Origin: Nonomuraea sp. PA05
GTDB taxonomy: Bacteria; Actinomycetota; Actinomycetes; Streptosporangiales; Streptosporangiaceae
NCBI RefSeq assembly: GCF_008086045.1
Contig: NZ_VSEY01000014.1
Coordinates: 186,001-250,000, forward strand
Reading direction: 5' to 3'
DNA length: 64,000 bases
Shown: piece by piece, positions 16,839-26,434 of the stretch
How the letters are laid out: each line of letters starts with the position of its first letter
Position numbering within the stretch: the first letter of the stretch is position 1
The notes under the pieces: model-generated
Seen by the model: only the letters and a program-made list of their open reading frames with translations
Databases searched by the model: none
What the model was told of the DNA's origin: nothing
Made by a program: the position numbers and the translations under genes

Positions 16839-18020
16839 ATGCAGCAGGGCACGAACCTGCCCAAGGTAGGCAGCTACAACCGCGCCGTCGTACTGGAGGC
16901 CATCCAGGCGTCCGACGGCATCAGCCGGGTGCAGATCGCCGCCGTGACCGGACTCACCGCCCAGACCGTGTCGGTGATCGTGCGCAGGCTGCTGGAGGAA
17001 GGACTGGTCGTCGAGGACGGCTCCGCGCCGTCGCGGAGCTCGAGCGGCGGAAAGCCCCGCACGATCCTGCGCGTCGAGGCCCGCGCCGGCTACGCGGTCG
17101 GCGTGCACTTCGACCCGCAGGAGCTCTCGTTCGTGCTGGCCGACCTGGCGGGCCGCCCCGTCACCCGCCTGCACCTGCCCTTACGCCCGCGCGCCAGGCC
17201 CGACGCGGTGATCCGCGGGATGGCCAGGACGGCCCGCAGGATCCTGCGGGAGGCGGGGGTTCCCGACGGCAAGGTGCTCGGCGTCGGGCTGGCCTGCCCG
17301 GGGCCGCTGGACGCCGACGGCGTGATGGTGTCGCCGCCGAGGCTGCCGGGCTGGGACCGGGTGCCGATCAAAGGGCTGCTGCAGGAGTACACCCGCTTCC
17401 CCGTGACCGTCGACAACGACGCCACGGCGGCGGCCATCGGCGAGCGCTGGGCGGGCATCGCCCGCTCCGCCCGCGGCTTCGCCTACCTCTACCTGGGCAC
17501 CGGCATCGGCGGCGGGCTGATCCTGGACAACCAGGTCTACCGGGGCAGCTCGCTCAACGCCGCCGAGTTCGGGCACATCACGGTGGAGCCGGAGGGGCCC
17601 GAGTGCTACTGCGGCAACCGGGGGTGCGTGGAGGCCGTGTGCTGCCCGAGCGCCATCGAGGCCGCACTCGGCAGCGGCGCCGGCCACGCCGCCATCTGCG
17701 CGGCGGCGGCCGGCGGGGAGCCGGAGGCCCGCCGGGTGATCGAACGGGTGGCGCAGCGGCTCGCCGACGCCGCCGTGAGCGTGGTGAACATGCTGGACAT
17801 CGACCTGCTCGTGCTCGGCGGGCCCGCGCTGCGGGAGGTCGGCGAGATCTACCGTGAGGTGATCGCGCGGGCCGTGGCGGAGCGGCCGCTGGCCAGGCGG
17901 CTGCACGGGGTCAGGGTGGAGACCTCGCCGATCGCGGCGGACGCCGCCGCGATCGGCGCGGCCTCGCTGGTCTTCCACGCCACGTACGCGCCCCGCCTGG
18001 GCACCCTCGTCAGCGGCTGA
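16839..18020 (+). CDS. ROK-family transcriptional repressor
   Basis: 393-aa NagC/XylR-type regulator. The N-terminal winged helix (about 10-75, with ISRVQIAAVTGLTAQTVSVIV) is followed by the sugar-kinase-like ROK domain. The ROK zinc motif is intact (EFGHITVEPEGPECYCGNRGC), and ATP-site-like glycines are present (YLGTGIGGGL). It is divergent from the sugar ABC operon and convergent with the GH38 gene, so it probably represses uptake and mannoside degradation until a sugar ligand binds. The start is the ATG at 16839, without a strong ribosome site. Confidence 0.9.
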   Translation: MQQGTNLPKVGSYNRAVVLEAIQASDGISRVQIAAVTGLTAQTVSVIVRRLLEEGLVVEDGSAPSRSSSGGKPRTILRVEARAGYAVGVHFDPQELSFVLADLAGRPVTRLHLPLRPRARPDAVIRGMARTARRILREAGVPDGKVLGVGLACPGPLDADGVMVSPPRLPGWDRVPIKGLLQEYTRFPVTVDNDATAAAIGERWAGIARSARGFAYLYLGTGIGGGLILDNQVYRGSSLNAAEFGHITVEPEGPECYCGNRGCVEAVCCPSAIEAALGSGAGHAAICAAAAGGEPEARRVIERVAQRLADAAVSVVNMLDIDLLVLGGPALREVGEIYREVIARAVAERPLARRLHGVRVETSPIAADAAAIGAASLVFHATYAPRLGTLVSG

Positions 18021-18029
18021 GGCGGATCA

Positions 18030-21020
18030 TCAGGCGCGCTTCAACCTGAGCGTCACCAGTTCGAAGGGCCGCAGCGTCAAGGGAATCTCCTCTCCCTGGC
18101 TTCGCGGCTCGCCCGTGGGCCGCTCCAGCAGGTCCGTCGTGACGACCTGCGCCACGGGGAACGCGGCACGCAGGGTCGCCCTGACCCGGCCGCCGCGCGA
18201 CTCGTGGAAGCGGACGATCACGTCGCCGCTCTCGTCGTCGGCCAGCTTCACGGCCGTCACCACCACGGCGTCGTCGTCCACCGTGACCAGCGGCTCGACC
18301 GGCGCCGCGCCGGGCACGCGGCGCTCGGGCTGGTTGATGAACCAGCCCTCGCGCACCGCGTCGCCGATCGCCGCGCCCGGCACCAGCGCGTGCCGGAAGC
18401 GGTGCGTCCCCTGGTCGGTCTCCGGGTCGGGGAAGCGCGGGGCGCGCAGCAGCGAGACGCGCAGCGTCGTGGTCGTGCCGTGCTCGTCCACGTCGCGGGT
18501 CACGTCGTGGCCGTAGGTGGAGTCGTTGACCACCGCCACGCCCCAGCCCGGCTCCTCCACGTGCACGAAACGGTGGTTGCACGCCTCGAACTTGGCCGCC
18601 TCCCAGCTCGTGTTCGTGTGGGTGGCGCGGAAGGAGTGGCCGTACTGGCTCTCGGCGGCGTACCGGTCGGCGCGCACGTCCAGCGGGAAGGCCAGCTTGA
18701 GGAACTTCTCCGTCTCGTGCCAGTCGACCTCGGTGCCGATCTCCAGCCGCCCGCCGGTGACCGTGAGCCGCTGCGTCACCTTCGAGGCGCCGAACGAGCG
18801 CTCGACCACGACCGTGCCGCCGTCCAGCCGGAGATCGCCGGCCTCGGTGAGGTCGGTGACCGTGTGGCGGTAGAACTCGTCCACGTCCCAGGCGTCCCAC
18901 TTGTTGGGGAAGTCCTGGTGCAGCTGGAGCAGGTTCGCCGCGCGTCCCGGCGCGACCGTCTCCCTGCCCGCCCGCAGGTCGAAGGCCGACACGACCAGCC
19001 CGCGCCCGTCGATCTCCACCCTGATCAGCTCGTCCTCCAGGACGAAGCCGCCGCCCTCGCGGGCGCGCGCCACCGCGGCGGGCGGCCCGGAAGCGGGCGT
19101 GGCGCCGCCCGCGGGGACGCCGTCGCGGGCGTGCGGGGCGCCGTTGAACGTCAGCTCGCCCGGTCCGTCCCCCGCCAGCGCCCGCTGGGCGCCGTCGATG
19201 ATCTCGTTCAGCTCGCCCGCCACGATCTCGTACGTCCTGCGCGCCTCCCGGTGCACCCAGGCGATCGACGACCCCGGCAGGATGTCGTGGAACTGGTGCA
19301 GCAGCACCGTCTTCCAGAGCCGGTCGAGCCGCTCGTACGGGTAAGGGCGGCCCGTCCGCACCGCCGCCGTCGCGGCCCACAGCTCCGCCTCGCGCAGCAG
19401 CGACTCGCTGCGCCGGTTGCCCTGTTTCGTCTTGGCCTGGCTGGTCAGCGTGGCGCGGTGCAGCTCCAGGTAGAGCTCGCCGACCCACACCGGCGGCTGC
19501 GGATACTCGGCCTCGGCCTTGGCGAAGAACTCCGCCGGCGTCTCCCAGGTGACCTTGGGAGAGCCCTCCAGGTCGCGGACCCTGGCCGCCTTGGCCACCA
19601 TCTCCCGCGTCGTGCCGCCGCCGCCGTCACCCCAGCCCGTCGGGGCCAGGGAGTGGCGGGCCACGCCCTTGTCCTTGAAGTTGCGGGCCGCGTGCGCCAG
19701 TTCCCCGCCCCGCATCGAGCAGTTGTAGGTGTCCACCGGCGGGAAGTGCGTGAAGATGCGCGTCCCGTCGATGCCCTCCCACAGGAACGTGTGGTGCGGG
19801 AACGTGTTCGTCTGGCTCCACGAGATCTTCTGCGTGAGCAGCCGCTTCGACCCGGCCGCCTTGATGATCTGCGGCAGCCCGGCCGCGAACCCGAACGTGT
19901 CCGGCAGCCACACCTCCTCGTTGTCCACGCCGAACTCGTCGATGAAGAACCGCTTGCCGTGCACGAACTGCCGGGCCATGGCCTCCGAGCCCGGCATGTT
20001 CGTGTCGGACTCCACCCACATGCCGCCCGCCGGGACGAACCTGCCCGCCGCCACCGCCTTGGTCACCTTCGCCCACACCTCGGGCCGGTGCTCCTTGACC
20101 CACGCCCACTGCTGGGCCTGCGACATCGCGAACACGAAGTCCGGCTCGTCCTCCAGCAGCGCCGTCATGTTGGACGTCGTACGGGCCACCTTGCGCACCG
20201 TCTCACGCAGCGGCCACAACCACGCCGAGTCGATGTGCGCGTGCCCGACCGCGCTGATCCGGTGCGCCGACGGCACGGCCGGCGAGGCCAGCACCCCGGC
20301 CAGCTCCGCCCTGGCCGCCGCCGCCGTACCGCCGACGTCCTGCAGATCCACCGCGTCCAGCGCCCGCTCCACGGCGCGCAGCAGCTCCCAGCGGCGGGAG
20401 CCGTCGACCGGCAGCTCCGGCATCAGCTCGCCGAGCACCTCCAGGTCCATCACCAGCTCCCACACCGTCCTGTCGAAGACGGCCAGGTCCATGCGGGTCA
20501 GCAGGTACAGCGGATCGCCGCCGGCCGTCGCCTTGTCGCCCATCGCCGTCGGCCGGAAGTCGTTGTGACCCAGGATGATCGGGTTCGACGCGGCCTCGAC
20601 GTGCAGCCGAACCTCCTCGCCGCCCTCGACCGGCTCGCCGATCCGCACCCACTGGTTGCGCGGGTTGAGCCCCTTCACCGGCGTGCCGTCGGGCCGGTAG
20701 ACCAGCCCCTCGCACTGGAAACCCGGCTTGTCCGCGTCGAAGCCCAGATCCAGGATCGCCTCCACGATCCGGCCGCTCCACTCCAGCGGGACGGTGCCGG
20801 TGACGGTGAACCAGCTCGTCCCCCACGGCCTGCCCCACGCCCGGCCCACCGCGATCGGCTCCGGCTCGGCCGCCAGCCCCTCCGCCACCGGCACCGGCTC
20901 GTCGGGCGCGTGCCAGACGGCCACCTCCAGGGGGACGGACTCGGGGTGGATCGCCGGGCGGATCCGCTCGTCCAGAACGCGCTTGAGCCGGGCTTCGACC
21001 AGGTCGCGGTCGTCATGCAT
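18030..21020 (-). CDS. GH38 alpha-mannosidase
   Basis: 996-aa cytoplasmic alpha-mannosidase, normal length for bacterial GH38 enzymes. Metal and catalytic residues are visible: GHAHIDSAW (H260, H262 and D264), the nucleophile D374 in WLPDTFGF, and the later LLHQFHDILPGSS metal histidine. N-terminal (about 1-240) and C-terminal beta-domains flank the catalytic core. No signal peptide is seen, so it would hydrolyse imported mannosides. It is convergent with the ROK gene, only 9 bp apart. The ATG at 21020 follows GGAGGG. Confidence 0.95.
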   Translation of the reverse strand: MHDDRDLVEARLKRVLDERIRPAIHPESVPLEVAVWHAPDEPVPVAEGLAAEPEPIAVGRAWGRPWGTSWFTVTGTVPLEWSGRIVEAILDLGFDADKPGFQCEGLVYRPDGTPVKGLNPRNQWVRIGEPVEGGEEVRLHVEAASNPIILGHNDFRPTAMGDKATAGGDPLYLLTRMDLAVFDRTVWELVMDLEVLGELMPELPVDGSRRWELLRAVERALDAVDLQDVGGTAAAARAELAGVLASPAVPSAHRISAVGHAHIDSAWLWPLRETVRKVARTTSNMTALLEDEPDFVFAMSQAQQWAWVKEHRPEVWAKVTKAVAAGRFVPAGGMWVESDTNMPGSEAMARQFVHGKRFFIDEFGVDNEEVWLPDTFGFAAGLPQIIKAAGSKRLLTQKISWSQTNTFPHHTFLWEGIDGTRIFTHFPPVDTYNCSMRGGELAHAARNFKDKGVARHSLAPTGWGDGGGGTTREMVAKAARVRDLEGSPKVTWETPAEFFAKAEAEYPQPPVWVGELYLELHRATLTSQAKTKQGNRRSESLLREAELWAATAAVRTGRPYPYERLDRLWKTVLLHQFHDILPGSSIAWVHREARRTYEIVAGELNEIIDGAQRALAGDGPGELTFNGAPHARDGVPAGGATPASGPPAAVARAREGGGFVLEDELIRVEIDGRGLVVSAFDLRAGRETVAPGRAANLLQLHQDFPNKWDAWDVDEFYRHTVTDLTEAGDLRLDGGTVVVERSFGASKVTQRLTVTGGRLEIGTEVDWHETEKFLKLAFPLDVRADRYAAESQYGHSFRATHTNTSWEAAKFEACNHRFVHVEEPGWGVAVVNDSTYGHDVTRDVDEHGTTTTLRVSLLRAPRFPDPETDQGTHRFRHALVPGAAIGDAVREGWFINQPERRVPGAAPVEPLVTVDDDAVVVTAVKLADDESGDVIVRFHESRGGRVRATLRAAFPVAQVVTTDLLERPTGEPRSQGEEIPLTLRPFELVTLRLKRA

Positions 21021-21159
21021 CAGGGAGGGCTCCTCATCAGTCAGGTAGTGGCCAACAGCACGTTAGGCACGCTGTCGGCGCCAGGGCAATGGATCGGAAC
21101 GGTCGTACGGCAGGGATGTGTCTCTTAACGGGGATAGTTGAAAGGCGTACGTTTGACGC

Positions 21160-21762
21160 ATGGCTGCGACCCCGGAAACGGTGCACTGGCGCGGCGTGCA
21201 CCACCTCGCCCTGGTGACCTCGGACATGGACGCCACCGTGCGCTTCTGGCACGGCGTGCTCGACGCCCGCCTCGTCACCACCCTCGCCGTCCCCGCGTTC
21301 AAGCACTACTTCTTCGAAGTGGGCACGGGCAACACCGTCGCCTTCTTCGAATACACCGACCAGGAGCTCGACAGCTTCGCCAAACCGGCCGGCGTGCCGT
21401 ACGCGAAGGCGGCGCAGTTCGACCACCTGGCCCTGCACCTGCCGGACGAGGACGCGCTGCTGCGGCTGCGCGACCGGCTCAAGGCGCACGGCTGCGAGGT
21501 GACGGACGTCATCGACCACGGCTTCCTGCGCTCCATCTACTTCAGCGACCCGAACGGCATCGCGCTGGAGGCCTCCTGGTGGACCGTCGACCCGACGGGC
21601 CGGCCGGTGGACTACTCCGACGAGCGGCTGTTCGCCGACCCCGACCCGGTGCCCGCCGTACGGGAGCTGCGCGACGACGGCCGGCTGCACCACACGGTGG
21701 CCACCCGGCTGGTGGACGGCATCGTCGAGGACCTGCGCCGCGAGGGCATCACCCTGGACTGA
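21160..21762 (+). CDS. VOC-family (glyoxalase/dioxygenase fold) protein
   Basis: 200-aa protein with two beta-alpha-beta-beta-beta modules typical of the vicinal oxygen chelate superfamily. Likely metal ligands are the His of GVHHLALVTSD, the His of FDHLALHLPD and the Glu in NGIALEASWW. Possible activities include lyase, isomerase, dioxygenase or antibiotic binding; none can be chosen. GAAAGG lies upstream of the ATG. The gene stands alone, divergent from the GH38 gene across a 139-bp gap with no other feature I can support. Confidence 0.82.
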   Translation: MAATPETVHWRGVHHLALVTSDMDATVRFWHGVLDARLVTTLAVPAFKHYFFEVGTGNTVAFFEYTDQELDSFAKPAGVPYAKAAQFDHLALHLPDEDALLRLRDRLKAHGCEVTDVIDHGFLRSIYFSDPNGIALEASWWTVDPTGRPVDYSDERLFADPDPVPAVRELRDDGRLHHTVATRLVDGIVEDLRREGITLD

Positions 21763-21774
21763 GCGCCACGCGCG

Positions 21775-22584
21775 TCAGGCTGCCAGGCAGGCGTGCAGGG
21801 CCTCGGCGAAGGCGGCCGGGCCGCGCAGGTAGCCGACGTGGTCGCCGGGCAGCTCCACGGCCTGCCTGCCCAGGTGCCCGGCCACGGCCAGCGTGGTGCG
21901 GTGGAAGAGCGTGCCCTTGTCCTCGGCCCCGTACGCCACCACCAGGGGAGCCTCCCGCAGCGCCGCCGCGTCCGGAAGGTAACGGCTGAAGGCCCGCAGC
22001 TCGTGGCGCAGGTTCGGCTCGGCGTTGGCCGCGATCCTGGTCAGCATGTCGCGCAACCACTCCGGCAGGCCGGGACCGGGCGGGCCGGGAGCCGCCATGC
22101 CGGTCTCCTCGCCCATCAGGCGCATGGCGGGCCCGGTGCCCTCGCGTTCGAACAGGTCGAGTGTCTCGGCTGTCAGGCGGCGCCAGCGTTCGGCGTCCGG
22201 CAGCAGCTCGTAGACGGGCGGTTCGTGTGCCACGAGCCGCCGCACCCGCTCAGGACGGCGGGCCAGCAGGTCGAAGGCGATCAGCGCGCCCGCGTGGGTG
22301 GCGAAGAGGTGAGCGGGGGCGGGCCCGGCGGCGTCCAGGAGGCGGAGGGCGTCGTCGGCGTGCTGTTCGACGGGCCGTTCGCCGAACGGCTGTGACAGGG
22401 GGCTGCGGGAGTAGCCGCGCCGGTCGTAGGTGATGACGGTGTAGCGGGCGGACAGGATGTCGGCCAGCGGGGCGGCCATGGCCGGGTCGGTGCTGCCGCC
22501 GAGCATCACCAGGAGCACCGGGCCGGAGCCACGGACCTCGTAGTAGAGCCTGGCGCCGGGAACGTCGAGCATTCCTGTGTCCAT
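21775..22584 (-). CDS. Alpha/beta-hydrolase-fold protein lacking the nucleophile serine
   Basis: 269-aa alpha/beta hydrolase. The oxyanion-side strand (VLLVMLGGSTD), the strand-4 motif ITYDRRGYSRS and the C-terminal GDHVGYLRG histidine are all typical. The nucleophile elbow, normally G-x-S-x-G, reads A-T-H97-A-G in LFATHAGALIAF, so the catalytic serine is replaced by histidine. It may be catalytically inactive in the usual sense, or use another chemistry or a binding role. It is divergent from the subtilisin-like gene, and its ATG at 22584 is preceded by no strong ribosome site. Confidence 0.82.
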   Translation of the reverse strand: MDTGMLDVPGARLYYEVRGSGPVLLVMLGGSTDPAMAAPLADILSARYTVITYDRRGYSRSPLSQPFGERPVEQHADDALRLLDAAGPAPAHLFATHAGALIAFDLLARRPERVRRLVAHEPPVYELLPDAERWRRLTAETLDLFEREGTGPAMRLMGEETGMAAPGPPGPGLPEWLRDMLTRIAANAEPNLRHELRAFSRYLPDAAALREAPLVVAYGAEDKGTLFHRTTLAVAGHLGRQAVELPGDHVGYLRGPAAFAEALHACLAA

Positions 22585-22741
22585 GGTGGGATCACTGTAA
22601 ACGGGGCGTGTTCGTTAGCCAACTCAGGCGTGGCGGCTTTACGACAAGTCTGGATGTAGCCACCCGAAAGAGATGGACACCGCCAGCTCAGGGTGACTAG
22701 GAATTCGGTATTCGTGCTTACCGATGCTCTGGAGGTCGTCC

Positions 22742-25700
22742 ATGCGTGGCTTAAGGCGGGGGATGGTGATGGCCGTCGTGGCGGCCATGGCGGCCTCGCC
22801 GCTCTCGGTTCCCGGCGCGTACGCCGCTGCCGCTGCGGCGGTGGCGTTCACGGCGGAGGCGGAGGGCGGCGAGATCACCCTGATCACCGGTGACCGGGTG
22901 CTGGTGCGGGCCGTGGACGGCGGGCACAGCACGGTGACGGTCACCCCCGCGCCCAGGGCCGACGGTTCCGTGCCGACGTTCCAGGTGCTGGAGACCGGGC
23001 GCGGCACGACGGTCATCCCCGACGACGTCGCCGCCCTGGTGCCCGAGCGGCTCGACTCCGAGCTGTTCAACGTGACGGCCCTGGCCGAGCAGGGCTACGG
23101 GGCGGCCATCCCGCTGATCCTCACGTACGCGTCGCCGAACGCCACCAAGGCCGCGCTGCCGGGCGTCGAGCAGGTGCGCACGCTGGAGAGCATCGGCGGC
23201 GCGGGCGTGCGGGTGGCGGCGAAGGACGCGGCGGCGTTCGGCGCGGAGCTGGCCAAGCTGGCCGCCCCGGCGGCGCAGCGGGCCGCGGCGCCGCTGGCCG
23301 GGGTGGCGAAGGTCTGGCTGGACCGCGAGGTGCGGCCGGTGCTGGAGGAGAGCCTGCCGCAGATCGGCGCGCCCGAGGCGTGGGCGGCAGGCTACGACGG
23401 CGCAGGCACCACCGTGGCGGTGCTCGACACCGGCGTGGACGCCGCCCACGCCGACCTGGCCGGCAAGGTCGCCGACCAGCGCGACTTCACCGGCGAGAAC
23501 ACCACGGGCGACCCGCACGGCCACGGCACCCACGTGGCGGGCACGGCGTCCGGCGTGGCGCCCGGCGTGAAGCTGCTCAACGGCCGGGTGCTGGCCGCCG
23601 ACGGCTACGGCCAGCTCTCCTGGATCATCGACGGCATGGAGTGGGCGGCCGGCGAGAAGCACGCCGAGGTCGTCAACATGAGCCTGGGCAGCCAGGAGGC
23701 GGGCGGCCCGCTGACCGAGGCGGTCACCCGGCTCACCGAGCAGTACGGGACGCTGTTCGTGGTGGCCGCGGGCAACGACGGCTGCGACTCGTGCGTGGGC
23801 ACCCCCGGCGACGCCCCCGAGGCGCTGACCGTCGGCGCGGTGGACAAGCAGGACCAGCTCGCCCCGTTCTCCAGCAGGGGCCCGGTCGTGTCCGACCAGG
23901 CCGTCAAGCCCGACGTCACCGCGCCCGGCGTGGACATCACCGCCGCCAAGCCGGGCGGCGGCCGGGTCGCGATGTCCGGCACCTCGATGGCCACCCCGCA
24001 CGTCGCGGGCGCGGCGGCGCTGCTGCGCCAGGCCCGACCGGGCATCACCGCGAACGAGCTGAAGTCCCTGCTCATGGCCACCGCCGAGCCGGGCGGCGAC
24101 ATCCCGGTGGACGCGCAGGGCGCGGGCCGCATCGACGTGGCCGCCGCGATCAAGGGCACGGTGGTGGCGTCGGCGGGCTCGCTGAACTTCGGCAGGCTCA
24201 CCACCGGCGAGCAGAAGACGCTCACCATCGGCTACCGCAACCTCGGCCAGACCCCCGCCGAGCTGCCGCTGACCGCCGGCGACGCGTTCACCGTCGAGCC
24301 GGCCACGCTCACCGTCCCGGCGGGCGGCACCGCTGAGGCGAAGGTCACGCTGAAGGCGGGCGAGGAGGGGATACTGCGCCAGGAGCTGACCGCGGCGGGC
24401 GTCCGCACGCTGCTGACCGCGAGCGTCCAGGAGAAGCGGGTCGAGCTGCGCGTACGCGGCGTCGCCAGGGACGGCCGCACCGGCCGCGGCGGCTTCACGG
24501 TGCTGAACCTGGACGAGGGCACCCTGGTCGGCCGCGTGCTGCCCGGCGACCCCGCCCAGCCCTGCACCGACGCCAAGTACGGATCGGGCACCTGCCTGCT
24601 GGTCAAGCCGGGCACGTACTCGGTGCTCGGCCACATCTTCACCATGCCGGCCACGCAGGACAGCACCACCGGCGGCAAGCCGCTGCACGAGAGCCTCGTC
24701 GGCGACCCGGAGCTGCGGATCACCGGGAACACCGAGGTCGTGCTGGACGCCCGCGAGGCCGTCGAGGTCAAGATCGAGACCCCCGACCACGAGACCAAGC
24801 GCAACACCGGAGCCGCCGCCGCCCTCATGTGGTACCGGGCGGGCGAGCAGGGGACGGCGCTGCGCGGCGGCACCACGATCACGCCCGGCGGGCAGGTCGA
24901 GGAGCGCCTGTTCGTCCAGCCGACCAGGAAGGTCACCAAGGGCACGTTCGTGGTCTCCACCCGGTGGCGGCTCAAGGCCCCGGAGATCGCCTTCTCCACG
25001 CTCGGGCTCAAGCTGAACCCCGAGTACGTGGACCCCGTCCAGTTCAGCGACTTCGCCACCGAGTACCCGCGCCTGGACGGCACCCGCCTGCTCCTGGCCG
25101 TGGACGCCGGCCGGGGCAGCGCCGGGGAGCTGAAGGGCCGCGACCTGCGCGGCAAGCTCGCCGTGATCCGCCGCACCGAGGGCGTCGCGGTCTCCGCCCA
25201 GTCGAACGCCGCCGCCGCGGCCGGCGCCGCCATGGTGGCCGTCTACAGCGACCGGCCCGGCTCCGACGTCACCACCGGAGGCAACGGGGTCAAGCTGGCC
25301 GTGCCGACCGTGCGGCTGACCCACGAGGAGGGGCTCAAGCTGGTCGAACGGCTGCGCCGCCTGCCGGTGCCGATCGTCGCCAAGGGCATCGTGGCCAGCC
25401 CGTACGTGTACGACCTGCTGCTGCGAGAGCAGGGCAGGGTGCGCGACTCGCTGACGTACGTGGTGCGCGCCAGGTCGCAGGCCAGGGTCGAGACCGGCTA
25501 CCACAGCCAGCTCGCCGACGACGTGACGGTCAACGAGGCCCGCTACGTCTTCGAGCCGTGGGACAACGTGTCGATCTCCACGAACCACCCCATGGCGCGC
25601 ACCCCGCGCACCCGCGTCGACTACGTCACCCCGGACCCCGACCTGCGCTGGAGCACGTCGGCGGTGACGCCGGAGCGCCCCTACAACAACCTGTGGCCGC

Positions 25701-26434
25701 ACGAGGACACCGTCAGGGTGGGCGTCGCGGCGCCGGAGATGCGCTCGTACGAGGCGGGGGAGCGGGTCAGCCGCACCGTGTTCAAGCAGCCGCTGCTGCC
25801 CGGCGTCAACCCGCGCAACCCGCTGCGCAGGGAGGGCGACAAGCTGCGGGTGTCGATGCAGGGCTTCGTGGACGCCGGCGGCAACTACGGCGAGGCCTAC
25901 ACGAGCCTGTTCGAGCACGGCCTGAAGACCGACTTCCGGCTCTACCAGGGCGACGCGCTGCTCTGGCAGACGAACTACCTGCCCGCCGGGTCGGGCACGC
26001 TGGCGCCGGAGAAGGCGTCGTACCGGATCGAGTACGACGTGGCGAACGAGTCGCCGTGGGCGAAGCTGTCCACCCGCACCCGGGGCGTGTGGACGTTCGC
26101 CTCGCAGCGGGGGACCGCAGTGATCCCGCTGCTGGTGGCCTCGTTCGACGCGCCCGTGGATCTGACGAACCAGGCCAGGTCCCGCACGCTCGATGTGCGC
26201 GTGCGCCACCAGGAGGGGGCCGATCGCAGCGCGATCGAGGACGTCTCGCTGGAGGTGTCGTACGACGACGGCGCCACCTGGAAGCCGGCCCGCCTGCGTG
26301 ACAGGGGCGAGGGAACCTACCGGGCGACGCTCGACCGGGCCCGCTCCGGCTTCGTCTCGCTGCGGCTCAACGCCTCCGACGTGAACGGCAACACGGTGAC
26401 GCAGGAGGTGATCCGCGCCTACGCCGTCCGCTGA
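22742..26434 (+). CDS. Large secreted subtilisin-like serine protease (S8) with PA domain
   Basis: 1230-aa secreted peptidase. A signal peptide (about 1-32, GAYAAA) and an inhibitor-like prosegment precede the S8 domain (about 215-465). The triad is intact: D229 in VAVLDTGVD, H261 in HGHGTHVAG and S415 in SGTSMATPHVAGAA, with the oxyanion Asn in VVAAGND. A protease-associated-like domain lies around 760-870 (LRGKLAVIRRTEG ... AAAAAGAAMVAVY), followed by beta-rich C-terminal domains. The ATG at 22742 is chosen because GGAGG (22731-22735) is six bases away; the longer form from 22724 lacks this. It probably digests external protein. Confidence 0.93.
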   Translation: MRGLRRGMVMAVVAAMAASPLSVPGAYAAAAAAVAFTAEAEGGEITLITGDRVLVRAVDGGHSTVTVTPAPRADGSVPTFQVLETGRGTTVIPDDVAALVPERLDSELFNVTALAEQGYGAAIPLILTYASPNATKAALPGVEQVRTLESIGGAGVRVAAKDAAAFGAELAKLAAPAAQRAAAPLAGVAKVWLDREVRPVLEESLPQIGAPEAWAAGYDGAGTTVAVLDTGVDAAHADLAGKVADQRDFTGENTTGDPHGHGTHVAGTASGVAPGVKLLNGRVLAADGYGQLSWIIDGMEWAAGEKHAEVVNMSLGSQEAGGPLTEAVTRLTEQYGTLFVVAAGNDGCDSCVGTPGDAPEALTVGAVDKQDQLAPFSSRGPVVSDQAVKPDVTAPGVDITAAKPGGGRVAMSGTSMATPHVAGAAALLRQARPGITANELKSLLMATAEPGGDIPVDAQGAGRIDVAAAIKGTVVASAGSLNFGRLTTGEQKTLTIGYRNLGQTPAELPLTAGDAFTVEPATLTVPAGGTAEAKVTLKAGEEGILRQELTAAGVRTLLTASVQEKRVELRVRGVARDGRTGRGGFTVLNLDEGTLVGRVLPGDPAQPCTDAKYGSGTCLLVKPGTYSVLGHIFTMPATQDSTTGGKPLHESLVGDPELRITGNTEVVLDAREAVEVKIETPDHETKRNTGAAAALMWYRAGEQGTALRGGTTITPGGQVEERLFVQPTRKVTKGTFVVSTRWRLKAPEIAFSTLGLKLNPEYVDPVQFSDFATEYPRLDGTRLLLAVDAGRGSAGELKGRDLRGKLAVIRRTEGVAVSAQSNAAAAAGAAMVAVYSDRPGSDVTTGGNGVKLAVPTVRLTHEEGLKLVERLRRLPVPIVAKGIVASPYVYDLLLREQGRVRDSLTYVVRARSQARVETGYHSQLADDVTVNEARYVFEPWDNVSISTNHPMARTPRTRVDYVTPDPDLRWSTSAVTPERPYNNLWPHEDTVRVGVAAPEMRSYEAGERVSRTVFKQPLLPGVNPRNPLRREGDKLRVSMQGFVDAGGNYGEAYTSLFEHGLKTDFRLYQGDALLWQTNYLPAGSGTLAPEKASYRIEYDVANESPWAKLSTRTRGVWTFASQRGTAVIPLLVASFDAPVDLTNQARSRTLDVRVRHQEGADRSAIEDVSLEVSYDDGATWKPARLRDRGEGTYRATLDRARSGFVSLRLNASDVNGNTVTQEVIRAYAVR

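Noticed and set aside
18204..21128. 974-aa open frame antisense to the GH38 gene
   Set aside because: Low-complexity Arg/His/Gly-rich translation typical of a shadow frame in GC-rich DNA; the minus-strand GH38 frame has all family motifs.
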